6,130 bases of DNA from Pirellulales bacterium (GTDB taxonomy: Bacteria > Planctomycetota > Planctomycetia > Pirellulales > JALHPA01): the NCBI GenBank assembly GCA_022842745.1, contig JALHPA010000186.1, positions 1 to 6,130 on the forward strand, in the 5' to 3' direction. Within the stretch, counting starts at the first letter, position 1. Each line of letters starts with the position of its first letter. Shown one piece after another: positions 1 through 6,130 of this stretch. The position numbers and the translations under genes are program-made. The notes beneath the pieces are model-generated. The model made no database searches. It was not told the DNA's origin and saw only the letters and a list, made by a program, of their open reading frames with translations.

Positions 1-1
1 G

Positions 2-1408
2 ATCGCCTGCATGCGCGCTCTATACGAGCGGCACGGCGAAATCTGCGCCCTCCAGGAGCAAGGAGCGCGGATCGTGTTCGCGTTCGGACCGCACTACAAC
101 CAGCGGGTGCTATGCGACACGCAAACCTTTCATTCGCAATTTTTCGCCCTCCGCGGTCCAAAGCGCTCCGCCCAGCGTCGATTGACCTGTGGCCTGCTGA
201 CGATGAACGGCGACACCCACAAGCGCAATCGGCGGATCGTGATGGGGCCTTTCCAGAAACGATCGATCGAAAACTACCGCGACGCTCTGGCGGGGTTGGT
301 GGAAGAAATGCTCGGCGATTGGCAGTCCGGGCAGACCCGCGACGTATTCGCCGACATGACGCGGTTCATGTTGCGGGTGACGAGCAGCATCCTGTTCGGA
401 TTCGACCGCACCGACCTGGCCTATGCCATCGGCGAGCAGACGGAACGGTGGGTGCGGGCCAACCACGAGCTGGGAATCGGCAGCCTGCTCTCCCGGGCAC
501 GCGATCCAGGCGACTACGAACGGCTGCTGGCGCAGGCCGAGGCGCTGGAAGCCGACATCTGCCGGATGATCGAGCTGCGACGCGGGGCCAACGACCTAGG
601 AACCGACGTGCTGAGCCTCCTGATCCGCGCCCACGACGACCAGGGGGTGGGGCTAAGCGACGAGGAATTGATCGGGCAAGCAGCGATCCTGTTCGCGGCG
701 GCCCACCTGACGACCGCCAACACGCTGACCTGGACTCTGTTCCTGCTGGCCCAGCACCCGCCGGTCGGCGACGCCCTGCGGGCGCAGTTGCGCAACGTAC
801 TCTCAGGAGCGCCGCCGCGGCTGGATCAACTGGAGTTGTTGCCCCTGTTGGACCGCGTGGTGCAGGAGAGCATGCGGGTATTGCCGGCCTCGAGCTATTC
901 CCAACGGGTCACGGCGGAGCGGACCCGGTTGGGTCCGTTCGATCTGCCAACCGGGTCGCTGGTGATTTTCAGCCAGTTTATCACCCATCACCTGGAGCGA
1001 TCCTTTGCCGATCCGTACCGATTCCGGCCGGAGCGGTGGGAAACCATCGACCCCTCCCCCTACGAGTATCTCCCCTTCGCCGCCGGTCCCAAAATGTGCA
1101 TCGGCGGTCCGCTGGCGATGATGACATTGCGGATCACGCTCGGGACGCTCTGGCAGCGGTTCGGGCTTTCCGTCGTCCCGGGGGCGGAAATTGAGGGGCT
1201 GGTTACGTCCACGATGCTCGGTCCGACACGCGGGATGCCGATGCGGGTCACGGAAGCGGACCATCCAGGAGAGTCGCGCTGGGTGCGCGGTAATATCACC
1301 GACCTTCTGGCGATGGATCTGCCAAATGCGGATCTGCCCCGTTCCGATCTTCATAGTGCGCATCAGACCAGCGCGCCGCCGGACGCCGCCGACCGCCGCG
1401 CGGCGTAA
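2..1408 (+). CDS. Cytochrome P450 monooxygenase, N-terminus cut off by the window edge
   Basis: Heme-thiolate oxygenase, probably soluble and cytoplasmic (no membrane helix seen), that would use external electron donors; substrate unknown. Numbering from the ATG at 11: helix C His70-x3-Arg74; helix I AAAHLTT at 229-235; ExxR as E286-S-M-R289; PERW at 340-343; heme loop FAAGPKMCIG at 356-365 with the Cys ligand C363 (codon 1097-1099). Lys361 stands where Arg is usual. The frame is open from base 2 (codons Ile-Ala-Cys before the ATG), and residue 1 already lies in helix A, so the true start is upstream and roughly 20-45 residues are missing. The usual P450 end is near residue 416; a further 49 residues follow, with pentad repeats. 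Helix I lacks the usual acid (Leu233). The gene ends in TAA, 15 bp from the stop of the convergent kinase gene. Family membership is certain; the CYP family and substrate cannot be told from sequence alone. Confidence 0.95.
   Translation: MACMRALYERHGEICALQEQGARIVFAFGPHYNQRVLCDTQTFHSQFFALRGPKRSAQRRLTCGLLTMNGDTHKRNRRIVMGPFQKRSIENYRDALAGLVEEMLGDWQSGQTRDVFADMTRFMLRVTSSILFGFDRTDLAYAIGEQTERWVRANHELGIGSLLSRARDPGDYERLLAQAEALEADICRMIELRRGANDLGTDVLSLLIRAHDDQGVGLSDEELIGQAAILFAAAHLTTANTLTWTLFLLAQHPPVGDALRAQLRNVLSGAPPRLDQLELLPLLDRVVQESMRVLPASSYSQRVTAERTRLGPFDLPTGSLVIFSQFITHHLERSFADPYRFRPERWETIDPSPYEYLPFAAGPKMCIGGPLAMMTLRITLGTLWQRFGLSVVPGAEIEGLVTSTMLGPTRGMPMRVTEADHPGESRWVRGNITDLLAMDLPNADLPRSDLHSAHQTSAPPDAADRRAA
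1298..1357 (+). repeat. Four xDLxx pentads in the C-terminal tail of the P450
   Basis: Residues 430-449 of the P450 (numbered from the ATG at 11) read TDLLA, MDLPN, ADLPR, SDLHS. Asp falls at 431, 436, 441 and 446, each followed by Leu. The DNA shows the same 15-bp period: gacct at 1301, then gatct at 1316, 1331 and 1346, and an identical ggatctgcc at 1315 and 1330. The pattern fits the A(D/N)LXX consensus of pentapeptide-repeat proteins, and four pentads make one coil of that fold. This is too short for a stable domain by itself, so the assignment is inference; the periodicity is directly visible. Confidence 0.6.
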
Positions 1409-1423
1409 GCGGATGTTCCCGGA

Positions 1424-4400
1424 TTATTGCGACGCGGACTGGCGAATCGCGGTTCGGCCAGTGCGTGCGGTCTCCAGGCGCGGAACCGGCGCCGGTTCGA
1501 CGACCCGCCAGTCGGAGGCCAGCCAGACGATGGCGTTGCCTTCCCGCCCGCCGGTAACGACATACAGGCCATTCGGCGAGAAGGCGACGCTGGTCACCTC
1601 CTGCGTATGGCCGCGGAGAGTCAGAATTTCCTTCCCGGAGGCGACATCCCAAACCTTGGCCGTGGCGTCGCGGCTGCCGGTGACGACGCGATCGCCGTCG
1701 GGAGAGAAACAGGCCGACGTCACGGCGGCGGTGTGGCCGTCCAGTTGGACGAAGGGGGCCGAGTCTTGGCCGGAACAGAGGTCCCAAATGCGGGCCGAGT
1801 TGTCCTCGCTGGCAGTGACGACGCGATTGGCCGCCGAGTCAAACGCCGCCTGCACGACCGGCCACTCGTGACCAGAGAGGGTCATCAGCTCTTTGCCGTC
1901 GAGGAACCAGATCTTGGCCGTTTTGTCGTTGGAAGCCGTGATCACCAGCCGTCCGTCCGCCGAGAATTGCGCGCTGCGCACGCGGTCGGCGTGACCGACG
2001 AAGCGGCGCAGCTCTCGCCCGTCGCGGGCATCCCACAGGCGAGCGGTACCGTCGTCGCTGGCGGTCAGAATCGCGCGGCCGTCGGGAGAGAATACGGCGC
2101 TGTTGATGAATCCCTCGTGCTCGAAGGCCAGCCGCAAAACCGGTTTGCCGGTGGCGGCGTCCCAGATCTTGGCCGAGATGTCCCAGCCGCCGGTAACGAT
2201 GAATTTTCCGTCCGGCGAGTAGTTGGCCGACGCGACCGCGCCGTGCGAGGTGAAGTTCATCAGGCTTTCCTGGCCCCCCATCTGCCACAAACGCGCTCCA
2301 TTTCCGCCGACGAGCAGCACCTTGCCAGGGCTGGGGGCAAACGCCGCCGACCAGACCATGCCTGCGGTGATCCGATCGGCCTTTTGCTCCTGGCCACTGG
2401 CCAAATCCCAGAACTGCACCGCGGAGCGTTGGCCAGCCGCCAGTTTGCGGCCGGCGGCGTCTTGCCCGGCGGGAAGCGCGGCGACCGTGAGCATGCGCTT
2501 TCCCTCGGCATCGATCGCGGCCGTGCCGGCCTTTCCGAGCAGGCCGGCCAGCGAGCGAATTTCGCGGGCAGGGCCGCTGCCAGGCTGGATATTCCAGACG
2601 CGGACCGCGCCGTCGACCCCGGCAGTGACAGCCGTAGCGCCATCGGGCGTAACGGCGACCGAGAGCACCCCTTGCGGATGGGAGAGGACCCCGCCGGAAG
2701 ATTCTTTACCGGTGGCGACGTCGAACTGGCCGACGGTGTTGTCGCTGCTGGCGGTGAGCACGCGGCGGCCGTCGGGAGTGAACGTGGCGGCGTTGATGGC
2801 GGACGAGTGGGCATGGACGCTCCACAGCGGTTTGTCCGCACCAAATTTCCAAAGCTGTGCCAGTCCGTCGGTGTCGCAAGTCAGGATCAGGTCGTCGGCG
2901 GGGGAGAAGGCGACCGCCGAGACGTCTTGCTCGTGGCCCCCCAGTTCGGCCAGGCGCTCGTGGGTGATCGCGTCCCAGAGCTGGGCCTGTTTTTTGTTGC
3001 CGCCGGTGAGCAGGTACTTGCCATTGTGGGAAATGGCGAGCGCCGCGCTGCGGCCGGTTTTGTCGAGTCGATGCACTTCGACGCCGCGGGTGAGATCCCA
3101 AATGCGCACGGTATTGTCGGCGGCGGCCGTGGCAAAGTGCCGTTCGTCGCGCAGGAACACGCCGGTCGAAGCCAAAAACTCGTGCCCCTCGGCCAGGTTC
3201 TGCAGCTCCGTGCCTTGTTGCCAATCCCAGATCTTCGCCGTGCGATCGCGGCTGGAGGTGACCACGCGGTCGCCGGCCGGAGAGAAGGCGGCATGCAGAA
3301 CGGCGTCGGCGTGTCCATCGAGATGGCGGCTCTTGAGCGCGTGGGTCTCGGCGTAGCCGGCGATGTTCCAGAGCTTGGCTTGTTTGTCCAGGCTGGCGGA
3401 GACGACCAGGTCCTCGTTGGCGCAAGTGTCGAGCTTGCGGACCGCGCCGGCGTGCCCGCGGAGCACTTGGGTGGCCGTGCGGCTAGCGACGTCCCAGACG
3501 CGGATGGTGTTGTCGTCGCCGCCGGTGAGGAGGATCGGCTTCCCCTTATGTTGGGCGAAATGCACGCTGCGGACGGCGGCGGCGTGCCCCTCCAGGGCGT
3601 AAAACCGCGGCGGCGGAATGACGAGTCCAGGCTGCGAAAGCTTCTCGAAGGGATAGGGCTTGGCCTCGGAAACGCGCCACAATAGCACCCGCCGGTCGTT
3701 GCCGCCGCTGACGATCCATTTGCCATCGGCGGAGAACTCGGCCGCGTACACCGGTCCCTGGTGGCCCGTGAACTGGGCCGGGACGGGGCGCGCATCCGCG
3801 GGGGGGGCCTGCACCGGCCAGACTACGCACGTGCCGTCCTGGCTAGCGCTGACGACCTGGGTTTCGTCAGGCGAAAACGCCGCGGACCACACCCACCACG
3901 TGTGCCCGTCGAACACCCGAGGGGGGGCGGAATCGTCCAGGGCCGTAATCCGGGCGGTATTGTCGTAGGACGTGGTCAGGAGGCGTTTCCCTGCCTTGTC
4001 GAACGCGACCGAAAGGACGGAATCGGTGTGGCCGGTCACGCTCCGCACGAGCTTGCCCGTGTCGACCTTCCACACTTTGACGAAGCCCGCCGGGTCGTTG
4101 CCGCCGGCGGCGATCAACTTCCCATCCGGGGAAAAGGCCACCGCGTGGACGTACAACGCGCCGTAATCCAGCTCGCGGATCGGCTGGCGGCTGTCGGCGG
4201 CGCTCCAGACCCGGACTTTGCGATCCCAGCTCCCGGTGACGAACTGTTGGCCGTCGCGCGCGAACGCGACCGAATCGACCGGGCCGAATTCAGCCTGCTG
4301 CAAGGCGGGATACGTGGCCAGCGCCCGGCCGCACAGGAACTTCAACCGGCCCCATTCCCAGCCGCGCAATTCGGGATTCCCCTCCTCGAGGATTTGTTCC

Positions 4401-6130
4401 ACTTCACCGAAGGCGTTTTCGTCGATCCGCGCGGCGGCCAGGCCGATCCGCGCGATGTAGGCGGCTTGTTCCTCTTGGGACTTGGCCAGCAGCGTGGCCG
4501 CCTGCGCCTCTTCGGCGGCGGTTTTGGCCTGGACGGCGGTTTTGGTCGCGGTAACGGCTTCCTGGCGGCGGACCTCGGCGATGCGGGCAGACGTCTTGGC
4601 CGAGTTCTCGGAGGCGACAGCGTCGTTGCGGGCCTTGTCGGCGGCGTTCTTTTCGCGGACGGCCGTTTCGGCCTCCTTGGCGGCCACGTCGGCCAGGTGG
4701 CTGACCCAGGCCAGGGCCACGGTGATGATAATCAGAAGCGCGGCGGCCAGGCCCACTGCCATCCGTTTGGCATTGCGGAGACGCTGCTGACGGGCATTGC
4801 GTTCCGCCTGGGCGGCGGCGATTTGCCTAGCCAGCAGAGTATGGGCCGGGTCGGCAGCGTCGAGCAGCGACGCGGCGAGATCGTAGTCCTCCTTGTTGGT
4901 GGCGCTGCGGGCGTAGGCCAGCTTGGCGGCCGAAACGCCGGCGAGCGCGCGGGTATTTCCCTCCCACAGGGCGGCAGCCTCTTGGAACGCGAACAGGGCG
5001 CGGGAATACGATTGGTAGTCGTTGGTCCGCTCGGCGTCCTTGAGGTCTTCGTCGGCGCGGGTGGAGAGGGCGATGCTCTCGCTGTGGGCCTGGTATTCGC
5101 GAATCGCCGTCTGAAAGTCGCGGGCGGAAGGATGGCGAGTCTTGGGATCGGTGGACATGGCCTTGCGGGCCACCTCCAGCAATTCGCCGCTGTAGGTGGT
5201 CGGCTGGATCTCGTTGCGCGCGGCGGCGAACAAGCAGGCCATCACGTTTTTGCCGGTGTGCGGCGGTTGCCCGGCGATGATTTCGTACAGGATCGCGCCG
5301 AGCAGGTAAATATCGGCGGAGGGGGTGACAACTTCGATCGGCCCGGTGGCCATTTCCGGGGCCATGTAGGCGGGGGTGCCCCCCATGCTGCCGGATTGGG
5401 TAATACTGCCGGCCTTGCGGAACTCGGGAGTGGAAACGGCCAGTCCCCAGTCCATGACAAGGACTTCGCCGAAATCGCCGAGCATGACGTTTTCGGGTTT
5501 CAGATCGCGGTGGATGACGCCGCGCGAGTGAGCGAAGCCAACGGCATCCGCCACCTTGAGCAGGATTTCCAGGTTCTCCGGGAGGCTCTTTCTGGCCATC
5601 ACCGAGTGCCACGGGGTGCCCTGCACGCGCTTCATCGAATAGAAGAGCGCGCCGGTATCGTTGGCCCCCAGGTCGTAAATCGGAACGATGTTGGGGTGGT
5701 CGAGATCGCCGGTGACGACGGCCTCGCTCAAGAACTTCTCCCGCTGTTCGACCAGATTGGCGCTTTGCGGCTTGAGCATCTTGACCGCCACGGTGCGGTC
5801 GATCGAGGCTTGCCGCGCGGCGTACACGACCCCTACCCCCCCCTCGCCGATCAGCTCGATCAACTCGTAGTCCGCCCCAGTGCGGGTCATGCCGTCGGTT
5901 TGGGCGACGGCGCGGGACTTGATGACCAGTCGGCTGTCGCGCGCCGAGCCTTCGGCCGGCTCGACCCCCTTGATCGTCATCCGCGGAGTGGTGGTCGGCG
6001 AGTAGGTGCCGCGCCACATACCGGCCAGCTTGTCCGTCTGCTCGCGGGAGAAGCTGTCCGAATCGATCGTCTTAGCGAAGCGTCGCTCGTCGAACGTGGA
6101 GTGTCCTTCGCCGGGGCCTCCGCCGGAGGA
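1424..6130 (-). CDS. Giant transmembrane Ser/Thr protein kinase with C-terminal WD40 propellers, 5' end outside the window
   Basis: Signalling kinase predicted to phosphorylate Ser/Thr of unknown partners, anchored in the cytoplasmic membrane. Numbering from the Met at 6019: pre-kinase segment 1-50; Hanks kinase about 51-310; TPR-like helices about 320-405; basic stretch 413-419; membrane helix about 420-440; Ala/Glu-rich coiled coil about 443-530; linker with LRGWEWGRLK at 551-560; WD40 repeats about 577-1503; short Arg-rich tail. Kinase residues are intact: Gly loop GEGGVG 58-63, K80, E99, HRDLKPEN 170-177, D190 in DWG, APE 220-222, R295. The frame has no stop between 6019 and the window end, adding 37 readable codons (Ser/Gly-rich, then TFDERRFAKTIDSD). 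The pre-kinase stretch resembles the long N-termini of planctomycete kinases as I recall them, so the start lies beyond 6130. Stop is TAA at 1424-1426. Function of the class is clear; ligand and targets are not. Confidence 0.96.
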   Translation of the reverse strand, partial: SSGGGPGEGHSTFDERRFAKTIDSDSFSREQTDKLAGMWRGTYSPTTTPRMTIKGVEPAEGSARDSRLVIKSRAVAQTDGMTRTGADYELIELIGEGGVGVVYAARQASIDRTVAVKMLKPQSANLVEQREKFLSEAVVTGDLDHPNIVPIYDLGANDTGALFYSMKRVQGTPWHSVMARKSLPENLEILLKVADAVGFAHSRGVIHRDLKPENVMLGDFGEVLVMDWGLAVSTPEFRKAGSITQSGSMGGTPAYMAPEMATGPIEVVTPSADIYLLGAILYEIIAGQPPHTGKNVMACLFAAARNEIQPTTYSGELLEVARKAMSTDPKTRHPSARDFQTAIREYQAHSESIALSTRADEDLKDAERTNDYQSYSRALFAFQEAAALWEGNTRALAGVSAAKLAYARSATNKEDYDLAASLLDAADPAHTLLARQIAAAQAERNARQQRLRNAKRMAVGLAAALLIIITVALAWVSHLADVAAKEAETAVREKNAADKARNDAVASENSAKTSARIAEVRRQEAVTATKTAVQAKTAAEEAQAATLLAKSQEEQAAYIARIGLAAARIDENAFGEVEQILEEGNPELRGWEWGRLKFLCGRALATYPALQQAEFGPVDSVAFARDGQQFVTGSWDRKVRVWSAADSRQPIRELDYGALYVHAVAFSPDGKLIAAGGNDPAGFVKVWKVDTGKLVRSVTGHTDSVLSVAFDKAGKRLLTTSYDNTARITALDDSAPPRVFDGHTWWVWSAAFSPDETQVVSASQDGTCVVWPVQAPPADARPVPAQFTGHQGPVYAAEFSADGKWIVSGGNDRRVLLWRVSEAKPYPFEKLSQPGLVIPPPRFYALEGHAAAVRSVHFAQHKGKPILLTGGDDNTIRVWDVASRTATQVLRGHAGAVRKLDTCANEDLVVSASLDKQAKLWNIAGYAETHALKSRHLDGHADAVLHAAFSPAGDRVVTSSRDRTAKIWDWQQGTELQNLAEGHEFLASTGVFLRDERHFATAAADNTVRIWDLTRGVEVHRLDKTGRSAALAISHNGKYLLTGGNKKQAQLWDAITHERLAELGGHEQDVSAVAFSPADDLILTCDTDGLAQLWKFGADKPLWSVHAHSSAINAATFTPDGRRVLTASSDNTVGQFDVATGKESSGGVLSHPQGVLSVAVTPDGATAVTAGVDGAVRVWNIQPGSGPAREIRSLAGLLGKAGTAAIDAEGKRMLTVAALPAGQDAAGRKLAAGQRSAVQFWDLASGQEQKADRITAGMVWSAAFAPSPGKVLLVGGNGARLWQMGGQESLMNFTSHGAVASANYSPDGKFIVTGGWDISAKIWDAATGKPVLRLAFEHEGFINSAVFSPDGRAILTASDDGTARLWDARDGRELRRFVGHADRVRSAQFSADGRLVITASNDKTAKIWFLDGKELMTLSGHEWPVVQAAFDSAANRVVTASEDNSARIWDLCSGQDSAPFVQLDGHTAAVTSACFSPDGDRVVTGSRDATAKVWDVASGKEILTLRGHTQEVTSVAFSPNGLYVVTGGREGNAIVWLASDWRVVEPAPVPRLETARTGRTAIRQSASQ
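1511..4291 (-). repeat. WD40 repeat array, about 21 units
   Basis: Residues about 577-1503 consist of units of some 40-45 residues with a recurring core: an xV-x-S/A-x-x-F-SPDG start, then a V-T/S-A/G-S/G-x-D turn, then the W-D/N strand end, and often GH before the next unit. SPDG-type turns appear for example at 630-633, 1269-1271, 1311-1313 and 1439-1442. GH appears at 663, 705, 752, 811, 855, 902, 945, 1028, 1342, 1383, 1428 and 1470. I count 21 units, which fits three seven-bladed propellers at about 577-903, 904-1219 and 1220-1503. The units diverge at DNA level, so this is an old expansion rather than a fresh tandem duplication. The propellers probably bind proteins or ligands. Confidence 0.9.
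4430..4693 (-). other. Ala/Glu/Lys-rich coiled coil after the membrane helix
   Basis: Residues about 443-530 are dominated by Ala, Glu, Lys, Arg and Gln without Pro or Gly until near the end. Similar segments recur (AKEAETA, AVREKNAA, AVTATKTA, AVQAKTAAEEA), which is the look of a long helical stalk. It would separate the propellers from the membrane and could mediate dimerisation. The segment is followed by the IARIGLAAARI and LRGWEWGRLK linker that leads into the first WD40 blade. Confidence 0.75.
4700..4762 (-). other. Single transmembrane helix of the giant kinase
   Basis: Residues about 420-440 form an uninterrupted hydrophobic run (MAVGLAAALLIIITVALAWV) with no charges. It is preceded by the basic stretch RLRNAKR (413-419) and followed by a mildly acidic Ala-rich helix. 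By the positive-inside rule the kinase side faces the cytoplasm and the WD40 side faces the opposite compartment. No other membrane segment is seen in the visible protein. Confidence 0.88.
4805..5062 (-). other. TPR-like helical region between kinase and membrane helix
   Basis: Residues about 320-405 form Ala-rich amphipathic helices with TPR-like spacing, for example the stretch around ALFAFQEAAALW (341-352), the following ALAGVSAAKLAYA (358-370), and then DYDLAASLLDAA (378-389). It ends in an Arg-rich segment just before the membrane helix. Such regions often act as protein-docking or juxtamembrane spacers. The TPR assignment comes from pattern only and is moderately sure. Confidence 0.5.
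5090..5869 (-). other. Protein kinase catalytic domain of the giant kinase
   Basis: Residues about 51-310, numbered from the Met at 6019. The ATP-binding glycine loop is at 58-63, with Val62 where Met is common. The catalytic Lys is K80, in VAVKML, and its helix C partner is E99. The catalytic loop HRDLKPEN at 170-177 has D172 (codon 5504-5506) preceded by Arg, so this is an RD kinase, a class usually switched on by activation-loop phosphorylation. The metal-binding motif is D190-W191-G192 rather than DFG; the DFG at 182-184 is a decoy just before it. The activation segment offers S205, T207, S209, S211 and T215 as possible phosphosites. APE is at 220-222 and D236 and R295 are the conserved late-subdomain residues. 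No essential residue is missing, so an active kinase is expected. Confidence 0.93.

Noticed and set aside
112..1194. Second + strand open frame of 360 codons inside the P450 gene
   Set aside because: Out-of-frame Arg/Pro/Gly-rich shadow of the P450, whose motifs all lie in the other frame.
1394..1405. 12-bp perfect palindrome cgccgcgcggcg at the end of the P450 gene
   Set aside because: It has no loop, no following T-run, and sits in a run of GC-rich Arg/Ala codons, so it is not a credible terminator or operator.
2223..3356. Further + strand open frame of 377 codons
   Set aside because: It lies wholly inside the kinase gene on the opposite strand, overlaps the other antisense frame, and its Ser/Ala/Arg-rich translation has no domain signature.
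1427..3685. Open frame of 752 codons on the + strand opposite the WD40 array
   Set aside because: It is in exact codon register with the kinase gene on the other strand, so it stays open simply because that gene avoids TTA, CTA and TCA codons. Its translation is a low-complexity Gly/Val/Ala/Arg/Asp shadow of the WD40 units with no recognisable domain.
4827..6017. Minus-strand open frame of 396 codons overlapping the kinase domain
   Set aside because: It is an Arg/Pro/Gly-rich frame-shifted reading of the kinase gene, which has all its motifs in the main frame; this frame has none.
1..6130. A linked two-gene system pairing the kinase and the P450
   Set aside because: The genes converge, share no promoter, and nothing in either sequence points to the other as partner or substrate.

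Overview
The window is GC-rich bacterial DNA holding two convergent protein-coding genes, both cut by the window edges at their 5' ends. They cover almost everything: only about 15 bp lies between the two stop codons. I see no RNA genes, insertion sequences, CRISPR arrays, promoters or clear terminators. The architecture of the larger gene is a Ser/Thr kinase of a characteristic type, with a DWG variant of the DFG motif, then a transmembrane segment, an Ala-rich coiled coil and a long WD40 array. That strongly suggests a planctomycete (Pirellulales/Planctomycetales-like). This taxonomic guess rests on my knowledge of protein families, not on a search.

Left part (2..1408, + strand): a cytochrome P450, missing only a short N-terminal stretch. 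It has the ExxR, PERW and Cys-ligand heme motifs. The oxygen-activation motif in helix I is unusual: Leu sits where an Asp/Glu is normally found. A tail of about 49 residues follows the usual P450 end and contains four consecutive xDLxx pentads.

Right part (1424..6130, - strand): a giant membrane-anchored Hanks-type Ser/Thr kinase of at least 1568 residues. Its order is a pre-kinase segment, a kinase with all key residues, a TPR-like helical region, one membrane helix, a coiled coil, and about 21 WD40 repeats, a number that fits three seven-bladed propellers. The reading frame stays open to the window end, so the Met at 6019 is probably internal.

The two genes converge, so they are not an operon, and nothing here shows that they work together. 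I do not find convincing evidence of a new multi-gene system. The items most worth a second look are the altered P450 helix I, its pentad tail, and the topology and repeat number of the kinase-WD40 protein.
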